DNA from: Diaporthe sp. PMI_573
Taxonomy: Eukaryota; Ascomycota; Sordariomycetes; Diaporthales; Diaporthaceae
Direction of reading: 5' to 3'
NCBI GenBank assembly: GCA_021399435.1
Contig: JAJTUP010000001.1
Span: 3,844,001-3,908,000 of the forward strand
Length of the DNA: 64,000 bases
Shown piece by piece: positions 53,037-64,000 of the stretch. The position numbers and the translations under genes were made by a program. Below the pieces are notes generated by a model. It saw only the letters and a program-made list of their open reading frames with translations. It ran no database searches and was not told the origin of the DNA. Position 1 is the first letter of the stretch, and each line of letters starts with the position of its first letter.

Positions 53037-55876
53037 CTATATTATTTCTTCCTCATCGCGTGTAATAAGCTGTCCGTTAGCCAAGCACGAAGCCGGCTTA
53101 GGTTGGCAGTATCCTGAATATCTAGCTTGCTGCCCTATTTTCTTCCCTGGCACCTGCTGTGAATTGCATTTGCCTCCGCCGCAGGCAGTACCTGGCGCAT
53201 AATTGCAATTCTCAACGCACGTCGGACTGAGTGTTGTACTTGATGAGCAGCGCTGCACATTCCTGCACTGATACCCCTGGTTGCAGTAGTAGGAGCCATT
53301 GGCATCTATGCTGCAGTCCCTGAAGGTCGCGCTGCGAGCTCTGCCAAAGACACCGCCTCCAGCTGACAGACCGTCATCGTTTTCGAGGGTGCTAGAGTCC
53401 AGAGCGGGTGTCTGATTGCTCAAAGACGATAGGTATTCTGTCATGTTGAACGGCGATGCTTTCGATAAGGGCGTTGGTGGTGCCAGGGGCTTTTCGGTCG
53501 CAGTCTGTGACCAATTGTTGGAGTACCCCGTTGAACCAGTCACACACAGCGATGAATTGCTCCAGATAGCATCGGCAGCGTACTGCCATAGAGCCGGATA
53601 GTTGAAGATCGTTTTTGGGGTCCAAAATATTCGGCAATCTGCAGCCTCGTATGTGAACTGAAGTGGGGTTTCATCACCCTGCCGAATCTGATCACGCAGG
53701 TTGATCCCTGCATCCACAATGTAGACGTCGTTCGCTGTGGTACGGTTTGGTAGAAAGCTAGCATCAGGCGAGCCGGCGGATGCCAGAACGTTCTGCACGA
53801 AGACTATGTTCGCATCGAGGACAGACAGACCGTAAGACCGTGCTCCGCGGCCTGCTGCCACACCTTGCATAGGACCTGTTGTTGGGCGTCCTCCAACGGC
53901 GACGACTTTGACGCCCGCTTGACGGTGCATCATCTCGACTAAAAGGGCGCATGATGAACCGCATATGCCGTCTGTCAACTGCAATTCTAGAAGTCAGTTT
54001 TGAATGTTTGATGGCAAACGTGTCAGGCTCTAGGCTGCGTACCAGGATAATGTCCTCAGCGGGATATGGAGGAACAACACCTGGGGATGGGTTATAGACA
54101 CGGAAGCTCCCATACTCTTCTCCAATTGCGCTGGAGGTAAAGACTTCGCTGGACAAGTTGTAGCGTTGTTTTGTCGTGAAGTTATCTCCGTTGTACTCAT
54201 AAGAACCATAGAACTCAGTCCAGGATGTGAAGTTCGCGTCCGTCTCGGCATTGATTCGAGGAGTTGCGATCCATTCATCTGCTGCCAACGCCTCATAGTC
54301 TGGGTCTTGTGTTGATAGCCCAGCGTAATACTCAGTCAAAGAATTGCCAATAACGTCTGCGGCATGGTGAGCTCGCATTCGAGACGCGCCGTAGGGGTCA
54401 ATGTTGGGGAAGAATCGCCTGAATAGGTCGAAGGCCAGCAACACTTCTCCGCCCGTGTTTTGTTGGAGGTCGATGACTATCTTCTCAACATTTCCTGACT
54501 TGCTCATGTTGATGAATTGGTCTACTGCGATTTGAGCCGTATTAAGCGCGTCACCAAACATGTCTAGACTGGGCACGCTGAGAACGGCTGTAGCGCTCGT
54601 ATTTAAGAGATACCCTGGAAGTTGATTAGCATCTATTCAGCATGAGAAAAGTAAAAGTCGAACTCTCTGCCTACGCACCTGTGATGTAACCTCCTTCGTA
54701 GGCGCCCAGGTCTGGCTGCGCAACATCAGCTGAGGGAGGATACCAGAATTCATCGGTGCCCCAACCCAACGGTGTCGGGGTACCTAGTGCGGCCGTGGCC
54801 GTCGCTGTCGGCGCCGCGCTCGAGAATGACCCTGTTGCCGATGCGCCGGCATCTGAACCTTCGACATCTGAGCTGGGATCGAACGATGCCGGCCAGAAGC
54901 CCAACACGAAGAAGTTGTAGAAGTCGCCACCTGTTGCGAGCGGACCAGTTGGGCCTTGGCTCCAGTAGACACCCAGGTACCTATCGGTTATGGTGGTGCC
55001 ATTCTCCAACGTGAATGATATGTTGTCCCCGGGATAGAAAAGTGTGTTGCCACTAAAAGAATTGTAGTATCCTTGCACGTCTTGTGCCCCGCTGAGCATC
55101 AACTGATTCCAGTCGGCGTGCCCTTCTGTACTGCCATATGAGTTGTTGGTGGCAAATGCGTCGAGGTATATTGTCACGTCTTGCTCGTTGATCTTATTGA
55201 TAGCTGAGGGTTGGTATGCGGTAAAAGAGTTGCTGTTGTAGACATCCACTATGGAGGCCCTGTCAGCTTCCATTTCTCAATTTGGATGGACAAAATATGG
55301 GAATACGCACCAGCCAGGTACACTTTGGGAAGCTCAACGCCGTCAATTGACAATGAAACGATGTCGTAAGGGCTGGCAAACGTGAAGGCAGCAAGAATGC
55401 CAGCGTTGAGGTAGAGATGTGCATCGTGAGCTGAGACCAACAATAGCTGCAGAGCAACTTCAAATTCGTATTGGTTTGCGAAATCACCATCGTTGACCGC
55501 GCGTTGTAACTCAGACAAGCCAGCAAGTAGGTCGACTGCCGGTTGTTGATAGCCGGCCGGAGGGTTCTTGAGGTAAGTGAGAGTGCTTTGGAATCGAAGG
55601 GTGTCGTTCCAGTAGGCTAGAAATCTTGATGCAACGGCGGAATTGAAAGGCACGCTCGTCAGACACTCGTATGCCAGACTGGCGTTGAATATGTCCTGGC
55701 CTAAAGCAGCCTTTGCATTAGCATGTGTTCATAGGGTATGCTCAAACGCTTTGGACATTCATACCCTCTAAGGCATTCACTATTTGCCCACAAGCGGGTT
55801 CCGTTGACTGAGACTCAGCGCTTCTCGCAAGCAATGTCAGGGAGAGTAGAGCAGTTATCCACTGCAAGAAAGCCAT
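53037..55876 (-). CDS. Large secreted S41-like peptidase (tail-specific protease/CPAF type)
   Basis: Five exons, 55876-55765, 55700-55311, 55266-54679, 54614-54043 and 53978-53037, give 867 aa. The signal peptide (MAFLQWITALLSLTLLARSAES) supports the start. The third exon holds a Ser/Thr/Ala-rich low-complexity loop (around 54785-54890). The S41 core is recognisable: VEKIVIDLQQNTGGEVLLAF, then LTDGICGSSCALLVEMMHRQ, with the presumed nucleophile Ser562 or Ser563 between two cysteines, then VVAVGGRPTTGPMQG. The C-terminal 120 residues are Cys-rich (CNQGYQCRNVQRC, later CGGGKC). Such proteins occur widely in fungi, secreted; the substrate is unknown. The intron between exons 2 and 3 is only 44 nt and its acceptor was chosen to keep frame, so that junction is the least certain. 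Confidence 0.85.
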
Positions 55877-56500
55877 GTTTGCCTATTCGCGGATGCATCA
55901 CGAGTCACGACACTCCGCTTGCCTGTCTGACGGCTATGCAGAAGGCTCTGGATTTATATCTCTACGCAATTTTATGTTCCTATTCCCTTGGGATTTTCAG
56001 CCGCCATCTGGGCCCCGAAATAACAAGTGGCATGGGTATAACATGGGTGTGGAACATTCTTGCACGTGGTGGCTCATACAACTAATGCAGACTGCTGACT
56101 TGTGCTCCCTGACTCGGCAAGATTCTCAGAAGGCAAGCGTATTATTGGAGGATCAATTCCGGCCAAATGTTGAAGGATGCACGAGAAGGATGGGCCAGGC
56201 CATCGAGCTGCAGTGTGTTGCCTAGAATGTTCAGCCGCAATCTCCACCGTTACCGCTATCAAGGCATCATTAAACCGCCATAATCCTGCAATGTAACACA
56301 CCATTGGGCACCCTTGACTTAGCCTCACTCGGGGACAAGGGACGATATAATAATGTAAGCACCGAATGCGCTCTTATTAGAAGTCCGAAGACAGGGGCGC
56401 TCTCAGTAGCACCCACCAAAGACATAACCAGAAAGACAACGGCAATTGCGCAAACGAAAGTAAAAGACATACCGCCCTTTTAGTGCTACTAGCCACTGGC
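55877..56500. other. Shared upstream region of divergent genes
   Basis: This is the promoter region between the S41-like gene (minus) and the HET gene (plus). No convincing frame. Confidence 0.5.
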
Positions 56501-58843
56501 ATGTCCGATTTTGAACGACAGCACCGGTACACCCCATTGCCGGGGCCAAGATGGCTTCGGCTCCTGCGGATTTTGTCAGTCGACGGAGGAGAAGCAGTCT
56601 GCTCGCTGGAAGCGTTCGATCTGGCCCGACTGCCGAAGTACGACTGCTTGTCTTACACCTGGGGTGATCCGATGTCTCGAGATCTCTACCCTCCTGATGC
56701 TCTTCAAGACGAGATGTCTGCTTCTTGCGACAAGCAGATTCGGCAGTAAGCAGCTTTTGGATACAATCTTTACCCCTTCAAGGAAAAACGTACCCCATCA
56801 TTAGCCCATACAACAAAGCCTTTACGGGCTGCAGGTTTCGAAACAGGCTGTGGCCACCTTGTGGCGTCCTCCTCACCGTATTGGCATGAAGCTACTTATT
56901 TGGTTCTTTGATAACTGACTCTGAAATGCTGTAGTGCGGATGGTTCTATTATTAAGGTCACGGAGAACCTGGTGCATGCGCTGAAACGGCTGGCTGAGTT
57001 CGGATATTCTTCAGGACTCGACAGCCCGACTCCACATTACCTTTGGATTGACGCGATATGTATCAATCAGGGAGACAATGTTGAGAAAAGCTCACAAGTC
57101 GCCATGATGGATGTCATCTACAGTAAATCCGAGACTGTCGTCGTATGGCTTGGAGAAGAAGATTTTCACACAGCAGGCGCCCTGAAAGTTATGGAGGCGC
57201 TAGCAGAAGTGGATTTCACGAAGTTCAAAGAGACGCCATACTATGATGACTATGATGCTTTCACTGCATATGACACCTTGATTGAAGCTGGGAAAGCTCT
57301 GGGACTGCCAAGTATTGAAGCTGGTGAATGGCGTGATTATGCCGCCTTCCTCCAGCGGAAGTGGTTCGAGCGTATTTGGGTCTTGCAAGAAAAGGTCTTT
57401 GCCAAGAACACAGAGGTCTTTCTTGGCCCTCATAAGCTTTCTTGGGACTACATCATTGACGCAGCATCCATCTTGAAGCAGAGCGGGCTAGCAAATCCTT
57501 TGCAGGCTCTTTATCTATTTGCTGTGGACGGCTACGATTACTACCGCATTGGATCAGTCTCGAAACTCTTCGAAGATCGACTGAGTAATTATCAGATATT
57601 CTCAGAACTTTCCCATACTCCATCAATCCCGAAAAGACTAGAAACACTTCTCTATTACTCGAAGAGACTCAACGCCACCCAGCCGCTCGACCACGTCTTC
57701 GCTATCCTTGGCATCTGGAATCCCATACGAGGTGGATTGTTGGGGCCAAAAAGCATTCAAGTTGATTACACAGCATCAATTGCGAGTATTTATGCTGAAG
57801 CCACGCTTTTCGCCATTGAGGAAAGTGGGAATCTTGGGGTCCTATCTCTACTGGAGGGCCGACCAAGCACAACAAATCTCCCATCATGGGTTCCGGACTA
57901 CAGCCGAAAGACAGCGATATTGCCTCTGATTCCGTGGCCTCATGAGTCCACGAGTCGGCGCTCAAACAGATGGAATCCAAGTCGTGGGCTAAGCTTTAGA
58001 CACCGATTCGAGATGGACGACAGACTCAGTCCTAAGCTCTCCGTTCAGGGTTTCGAGGTGGACGTCATCGAAGACCTAGGGCCAACATATCAGCAGATCG
58101 ACCGAGAGTATCAATGGGCGGAATTACTTGAAGTCCTCTTGAATGGACATAACCAAGCCCAAGTCTCACGCAGGCCGTTTTCTTATGAAGGCTTTTGGAG
58201 AACACTCATCAAAGACTCCTTCCGCAGTCAACCTGCGGGCAAGGAAGCCGAAGAAGCATTCGCGGCACTCTTGATAGACCGAATGAAGGGTTTATATGGG
58301 CAAGTATATGGACTCAAAGAGAGCATTCAGATTTTACGAGCCAATCAAGGAAACTTGGACCAGTTGAAACAAGAGTCAAGTGAGCTGCACCGACTGCTGC
58401 CGCAATTGGAACGAACGAAAAAGCTACTGCAAGATCTCTCTGAGAGAGTACCTCAGACGCGTGTATGGTCAGAGGCCTGCAAACATTGTGAAGACGAAAA
58501 GCGAAACGACACCATCGGAATCGAAGACAGCAACAACAAGGATCAAAACTATGATGCAGATGCGGCTATCTCCATGCTGAGGGATATTGAGTCCAGTTTC
58601 TGGGCTGCCTATTCCGGGAGAAGGCTGTTCAGAACGAAGACAGGGTTGTTTGGCATCTCGAATCAAGCTCTACAAAAGGGAGATAGTGTCTGGATCCTAG
58701 CCGGGGCCGAGACGCCGTTTGTATTGAGGAATGAAAATGGACATGAATGGCTGGTCGTTGGCGAGGCATACATACACGGTGTGATGGAAGGTGAAACCAC
58801 AGAGAAGCTCCCAGATACACTCAGCAGGATACTTTTGGTTTGA
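56501..58843 (+). CDS. Heterokaryon-incompatibility (HET) domain protein
   Basis: Two exons, 56501-56745 and 56935-58843, joined across a long 189-nt intron (GTAAGC ... TGTAG), encode 717 aa. The junction reads QIRHADGSIIKVTENL, as expected for the domain. HET-domain blocks are clear: YDCLSYTWGDP, then HYLWIDAICINQGD, then MMDVIYSKSETVVVWLGEED, and later WFERIWVLQEKVFA. HET domains trigger regulated cell death when two incompatible strains fuse; a NACHT or other partner domain is absent. The second half contains a predicted coiled coil (about 58300-58460, LDQLKQESSELHRLLPQLER) and a C-terminal motif GDSVWILAGAETPFVLRN common to this group. The ATG at 56501 is the first in frame; the frame extends upstream only with non-ATG codons. 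Intact. Confidence 0.93.
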
Positions 58844-60215
58844 GCACCCTTTGAGTATGATATCTCAATCAAAACATTTTTGGAGATCAGTAACAAGTCC
58901 ATTCATCATTATGCATCAGGTTAATTAAACAGTTCAAATAGAGCTGGACAGCTACCCACGGGTATGCAGCTAAGTACCCAGGTACAGAGCTCCTGAACGC
59001 CCCGTGACTCGAACAAACTGTCTAGTAGGAGCTCAACCGAGCTTCCTTTTAAATTCTTCTTTCAGTCCTCTTTGATTCTAATCGAGCCCTAGTTGTAGCC
59101 CCTCTGCCATTGAGACTCCATCCCTTGCACCAAAGCATGTCTCCTTCTATACGAGGCTTAACCGTTATACTCTCTAGCTCTGATTTTGTTGGTACGGCCC
59201 TGATGCCGTAGGTCAGGGGTCTTTGCACGTACAAATAGGCAAGCAAAAGCCGTACTATCTGGGTACGGGTTTAATTCTTGCTATAGAAGGAAGAAAGGAA
59301 GCCATTGCCATTATGGGCGCCAAAGCACTTAGTATAGTAGCCAGCCCTTCTGCTGACTAAGCCAGACCGGCCTTTCTGATTGGCCACAGCCGGGCCGGGC
59401 GTGCGGTCCCTTTAACGGTCCCCAAACCCACAGATTTGGCATCTTTGGTAGCCCTTTTTGAACAGACGCGGAGCTCATTGAGTCTGCTTGGGTAAATACT
59501 TAGAGGCAGAACCGGATAATTTTGCGTCATGATAATTGCATTGCGTCCTGGTGGCCTGGTTTAAGAATGTATGAATCACGAGTGACGTTCGGTTGTCTGC
59601 TACGGGGCCACGGGAACCGTGGCAAATCAGTGCTCACTATCCAACATTCTATGGAATGATCTCCTATTCTACAGCCTTCTCTCTCTTGAGTTTTCTATTT
59701 TATTTACTACTATTGCAAGTGTGTGGTATTCTTGCAGATTGTGCAAATGAATAACTACAAGTAGTGATGACGCCTGGAGGCTGAAGGTGTTCTCTCGGCT
59801 CCGGGCCGGTGACAGGGGGGGCCCTGTTTAGATCCTTGCTCATCCCGCGCACCCTGAAAAAACACGTCCATTTCTCAATACGTGCTTCCATCAGTAAATT
59901 CTTGTTCCGAGTACGCCCGCATCTCAGTCTCTATGCATTCTTTAGCATCTTGAACCAGCGAAGGAGGCATTAAAGGTTGCGTTGACACTGAGATCCGGTC
60001 AAGTCACGTGTGCAATCAGATGACCGCGTGCCGCCTTCTTAATTTTGCGCGCGCCGAACTCACGCCGCGTCGGTGCATCGCCTCAGACGAGAGCCAGCGA
60101 GCCCTCAACCCAGGCAGGCCCGCCGGCCAGCACTCGATCCAACACAGCATCGGCCGGAAAAACCGCGTACCGAGGTCATCGAATACTACATACATAGGAT
60201 CTCGTCGGCGGCGCG
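58844..60215. other. Intergenic with a possible decayed repeat copy
   Basis: No gene. At 59576-59760 the sequence TCACGAGTGACGTTCGGTTG, TGTCTGCTACGGGGCCACGG and nearby CTCCTATT units resemble the left end and array of the dispersed repeat family, but the match is weak. Confidence 0.4.
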
Positions 60216-61874
60216 ATGGCGGTTGTCATGCGAGGATGGTCGAGGACCGCATCAACAGCACTCAAGTTGGCAACAGCCGAGAGAATAATCGGCTACCAAT
60301 TTAAAGATGTCGACAAGCTATATGAAGCTCTTGACCAGACGGAACGGACGATATCTTTGCCCAGTGGAAAGAAGGCTCGACTAAGACCAAGGAACTCTCG
60401 TCTTGCCCTAGTGGGAGATGCTCTGGGGAAACTCTACGTAAGCAGCTTGCAGACACAATCTTAGCCTCTCTACAATGTGCCATTTGTATGGAACTACCCC
60501 CTTGGTGTTTTGGTATCTTACCCCGGATTCTGCAGATGGCACAGGGTTGGTACAACACGACTTTGACCGGCGGCGAGTGGAGCCAAATTCATAGGTCGAC
60601 GCTTTCAAACGATGGCCTTGGTGGAGTCGGCTTTAAATTGGGCCTGGACGAGTGTGCAAGTAAGTTTCTTCACAACACACAAGTTCTCCTCGAAGGGCGT
60701 TCTCTGGCATCATCGTTACCATATCGGACACGTTTGTGACCAATGCCACTCCGTTGTCCCCACCAAACCGGACTGGCTTACTGATGAATCTGAAGTCTCA
60801 AAGAAGATCGTGAAACTGTATGACATGGCTACCACGCTTGAAGCCATCGCAGCTGCTGTGCACATGGATGGTGCCAGTCAAGAGCAGTGTCACAAGGTCT
60901 ACACTCGGTTCGGTCTCGAACATAAGCTTCTCGACCCCCCAGAACGTTTGTGGATTTGGAAAATGGTCAGCTCTAGATTGGACCTTCCAGAGAAATTCTT
61001 CATTGGCCATCACTTCAAACTCCAGGAGGGCATCTTTCAGACCCAATTGAAACACTTTCCGGCCCAAAAGAAGAAGGAAGCTGGGCTATGGGGGCGTGCT
61101 AAGTGGCTATGGTGGCGTGCCAAACGACTGTGGCAACCTCGCAAGGAGACTAGAAAGAAGCGTATCAGCGAACGACGGCTCCAGCAATCTGTCTCTCGGT
61201 CAGCCCGGAAGCCACCAGGAAGTGTCGACTCCTTAGCCGAGAGAACGCAGTCCGCGGGCACAAGAACAAAAAAACCCCCTTTGGACGTCGCCACAAGTGA
61301 GACCGAAGTTATCGGTGAGGATTCTGCTGGCCGCTGCGAAGACGTTGAGCAAACTGCAGCACCCGAACGGACGGCCGACGAAAGGGGCTTGGCAAAGAAA
61401 CGTGAAGCCGAGGAATCGACCTCTGCAGCACCCACGTCATCGAAGCCCACGAAACGACCACGACGGCCCGCCCCTTCCAAGGAAGACACCTCAACAGATG
61501 ACGTGCGGCCAGCAGAAACTGGATCGGAGAACTCAAGCACAGATTCCAGAGATAGACCAGCGCCCAAAACCTCCAGCAAAGACGTTGCTGCGACTGGCGT
61601 TGATATGAAAGTCGAGAATCAGTCCCACGAAACTCTCAAGGCCGACCCGGTTGAGGCGATAAAAGAAGTCGATTCGGAACAAGGTCGGAAACGACTGGCA
61701 GAGGAGCTGGCAGCAGAGGCCAAGATACTAGAAGCAGCATGTCGTAAACTTCGCCTAGCAGGGGGCCCGAAAACAGAAGAAGGGAAGCAGAAGCTCAAAG
61801 ATATGCAACATCGACGGAAGCTGGTTGTGGATAAGCGTTCGGTGCTGTTGCAGCCGTTGAACAGACAGTCATAG
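60216..61874 (+). CDS. RNase III-like domain protein with altered catalytic residues and long charged tail
   Basis: Three exons, 60216-60437, 60536-60659 and 60796-61874, give about 474 aa. The second intron (60660-60795) is the least certain: its donor GTAAGT is good but the acceptor was chosen by frame. Residues about 20-150 follow the RNase III fold: AERIIGYQFKDVDKLYEALD, then RLALVGDALGKL (signature), then WSQIHRSTLSNDGLGGVGFK, and YDMATTLEAIAAAVHMDGAS. In active enzymes the signature has Glu at the start (ERLEFLGDA) and ADTFEA in the last block; here the first Glu is missing and the Asp is Thr, while the Asp of GDA and the last Glu remain. It may thus be a non-cleaving RNA-binding protein, as with some mitochondrial ribosomal RNase III relatives. 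The C-terminal 260 residues are charged, disordered and end in a coiled-coil-like helix (AEELAAEAKILEAACRKL). Confidence 0.7.
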
Positions 61875-62207
61875 ATTGGAGCTCATGTGCGGCCCTTGTA
61901 CGCGTCGCCGGGAGGTTAGGGCGCGAGAGGAATCAGTGTTGCTGACCCCGCCCAGGTCCTGATGGCTAGTCATTACAATGAGTCCGATTGCGAACAAAAT
62001 GGCGCATGGTGCTGATAGACTTGGAAACGCAAAGGCGTGGCTCATGACTGACCTTCATACCTTGGAGAAACAGTAAGAATTGTTGGCGGTGAAGCTGTCA
62101 GGAGTTCTTCCAGCGCATCAAAGAATGCATGGGCACCACGATGTCCATAAATAACTTCTTCCTCTCTAGAATCTGTCTACTACTCGCGCTCAGCCGTCCT
62201 TGAATGT
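61875..62207. other. Convergent intergenic region, no gene
   Basis: This lies between the 3' ends of the RNase III-like gene (plus) and the aldo-keto reductase gene (minus). Nothing further seen. Confidence 0.5.
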
Positions 62208-63251
62208 TCAGTACGGGCCCTGCTCACCCCCATCGAAGGCAACCGGCAACGGGATCCTAACATGGCTGGCCTGCCCCGTCGTGGTGATTTTCTCATTCTC
62301 TTCATCGCTCAACCTCAACTCCAGCGCCGCAAAGTACTCCTGCATCCTCTCCGCCTTCTTGGTAGTGTTGAGCACTATGACACCCTGGTCAAGCTGCCAG
62401 CGGATGAGCACCGTGCTCTCGCTTACCCCGTGCCTGCCCGCAATCTCCTTGAGCGTGCCCTCAAGGTGCAGCCCCTTGAGCCAGGTTATCGGGGACAGGC
62501 CCATATAGCTCTCACACGCGATGCCCTTGGATTGCAGCCACCTGGCGTACTCGGGCGCTCCTTGCGTGTACGCGTGGAACTGGATCTGGTTGACCACGGG
62601 CTTGATCTCAGCCGTCTTGAGCAGGTTCTCGACGTGCTGCTGGCGGAAGTTGGAGACGCCGATTGCCTTGGCCTTTCCTGTGCGCTGGACCGCCTCCAGC
62701 TGTTTCCAGGCTTTGGCGACGTCTCCTTCAACGTACTTGTCCCCGGTGAGGTAGGGACTGTGGAGGAGGTATCTGCAACGCGTCAGCTGAGCTCCGACCG
62801 AACAAAGGGTCTGATATTGTGCGCGACCCACAAATCAACGTAGTCTAGCTGGAGCCTCCTCAGGCTGTTCTCGAGGGCCGTTGGGAGGTCCTCAATCTTC
62901 CCCTCGGTGATTGTCTGGACGACCTTGGTGGATATGAACAATTCCTCTCGTGAGACGTTGCTTTCCTTGATTGCTTGGCCGAGTTCGGCCTCTGTACCAT
63001 AACCCTCTGCTGTATCAATGTGGCGATACCCTGCTTTGATAGCGTCTGTTGCCATGGTCACCATCTCCGGGTTGATTGCGGAAAAGCGGTCCGGCTTGTA
63101 CCAGGATGTTCCTGTGCCGAAGCCCAACTTGACGTGAAGTATAAGTTCATTATCACCGGTCTTGGATAAAAGCATGTCGAGCAAAACATACCACAGGAAC
63201 TGCGGTGCCATCTTCCAACGTCACCAGTGGGATTTGTGGGGAAGACGCCAT
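62208..63251 (-). CDS. Aldo-keto reductase
   Basis: Three exons, 63251-63192, 63127-62832 and 62772-62208, encode 306 aa. The catalytic tetrad is complete: Asp58 and Tyr63 in GYRHIDTAEGYG, Lys88 in FISTKV and His123 in YLLHSP. The NADPH-pocket region appears as AKAIGVSNFRQQHVENLL and VVNQIQFHAY. The protein reduces carbonyls to alcohols in the cytosol; like most fungal members of this group its natural substrate is unknown. The frame-keeping junction at DYVDL/YLLHSP uses donor GTGGGT. The start at 63251 (MASSPQIPLVTLEDG) gives the standard short N-terminal beta-hairpin. Confidence 0.93.
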
Positions 63252-64000
63252 AGCTGGTGATTAAGTCGTCGGTAATTGCGATCGTGGAAGACGAGACTTT
63301 GGGGCCGAAACTAGTATTGAAGATTATAGCAAAAGATTAAATTCCATAGAGGCAAGACCCGAGTCTTATATGTTTTGCGCGAGCGATCATATCCGAGTTT
63401 CAATACACAGATCCCATAAAGGAGCGAAACGCACTTAGACCAGACCACCTTAACAGGGTCTTTTTGCAAGTTGCATGATCAGTATTCGGTGGCGTTCAAA
63501 TGTGCGGGGCCAAAGTGGACTGGAAGCACGAGGGGCCCTGACGTGTGTCCCGTCGTTTCCGTGTTGATAGGCAAGTCTAAAAGATGACGCAGGTTGGTGA
63601 TTGGTTCCGCTGGTTGCACATGCGCTGTCAGACAGGCAAGACTTGACCTCATCTTACGAAAGTCAGCCCTCCAGAACCACGAGACTAGAACAGAGACGGA
63701 TAGTGATTGCTCTGGGGTGCGGGAAGAATGCTAGTAGGGATAATGCCCCGACCTACTTTGCTTGGCCCGCCGTGAGGATTGTGGGTCCAGGATCCCTTCA
63801 AAATACTAATGTGTCTTCGAAGATTAGTACCCGCACCACGTGTCAGGAAAGTTTGAGGGTTGGCAAGCTTCTCAAGAATTGCTCCATTTCTGAGACATAG
63901 TCTGGGCGTTGGCAGATCCCCAAGAGTTGGGCGATGCGAGGTGTGAAATTCACATCAGGACTTTGCGCTTAGCCACCTGGGTATAAACTGAAAATCTTAC
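63252..64000. other. Promoter side of the aldo-keto reductase and right window edge
   Basis: No supported gene; the frame at 63601-63900 (plus) has no domain or splice context. Confidence 0.5.

Noticed and set aside
1..64000. tRNA, rRNA, CRISPR or bacterial operon structure
   Set aside because: Looked for tRNA arm consensus, direct-repeat/spacer arrays and Shine-Dalgarno-spaced genes; none found, and the introns show a fungal nuclear origin.

Overview
The window is nuclear DNA from a filamentous ascomycete (Pezizomycotina, most likely Sordariomycetes; the class is an inference). Most genes are broken by short GT-AG introns, mostly 43 to 140 nt. The gene content is typically fungal: a Zn2Cys6 regulator with a Fungal_trans_2 domain, a HET-domain protein, a Kre9-like GPI protein, a Ctr copper transporter, a spherulin-4-like protein, a YAT-type permease and hAT transposons. 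I see no rRNA, tRNA or CRISPR.

Layout, left to right. Positions 1-465 hold the 3' end of a 5-oxoprolinase/hydantoinase B-type gene. A DHA14-type MFS transporter (2201-4200, minus) follows and carries an apparent one-base frameshift. Next come an F-box-like protein (6751-8253, plus), a GPI-anchored Ser-rich protein (8816-9550, minus), a secreted CE1/PHB-depolymerase-type esterase (11288-12268, minus), a Zn2Cys6 transcription factor (13801-15792, minus), a copper transporter (16499-17741, minus) and a hemerythrin-like protein (18630-19719, minus). A class I methyltransferase lies at 22308-22976 (minus). The next 6 kb are gene-poor: an AT-rich coding relic, one possible small gene and one possible spliced transcript. 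Then come an Asp/Glu racemase (29195-29890, minus), a seven-exon amino-acid permease (30852-32968, minus) and a secreted jacalin/aerolysin-like protein (34616-36239, minus).

The most informative part is 37.5-47.8 kb. A spherulin-4-like gene (37524-41608, minus) is split by a complete 2.9 kb hAT element (38387-41298) with perfect terminal inverted repeats, a perfect 8-bp target duplication and an intact 765-aa transposase. About 3.5 kb further on is a second, different hAT element (44760-47832), also with perfect TIRs and an 8-bp target duplication, and with an 808-aa transposase gene with one intron. Between them lies a fungal-specific gene of unknown function (42276-44172) that appears to use a GC-AG intron.

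The right end holds a rhodopsin-like membrane protein (48348-49791, minus), an aldehyde dehydrogenase (51160-52812, plus), a large secreted S41-like peptidase (53037-55876, minus), a HET protein (56501-58843, plus), an RNase III-like protein with altered catalytic residues (60216-61874, plus) and an aldo-keto reductase (62208-63251, minus).

The genes do not form an evident pathway or cluster; they look like an accessory, secretome- and transporter-rich chromosome segment. Scattered through the intergenic DNA are several copies of an apparently undescribed short repeat, roughly 240-300 bp, built around a tandem 15-nt unit close to GGATAACCTCCTGTG. All exon joins were inferred by eye from splice consensus, frame and family fit; none is backed by transcript data.
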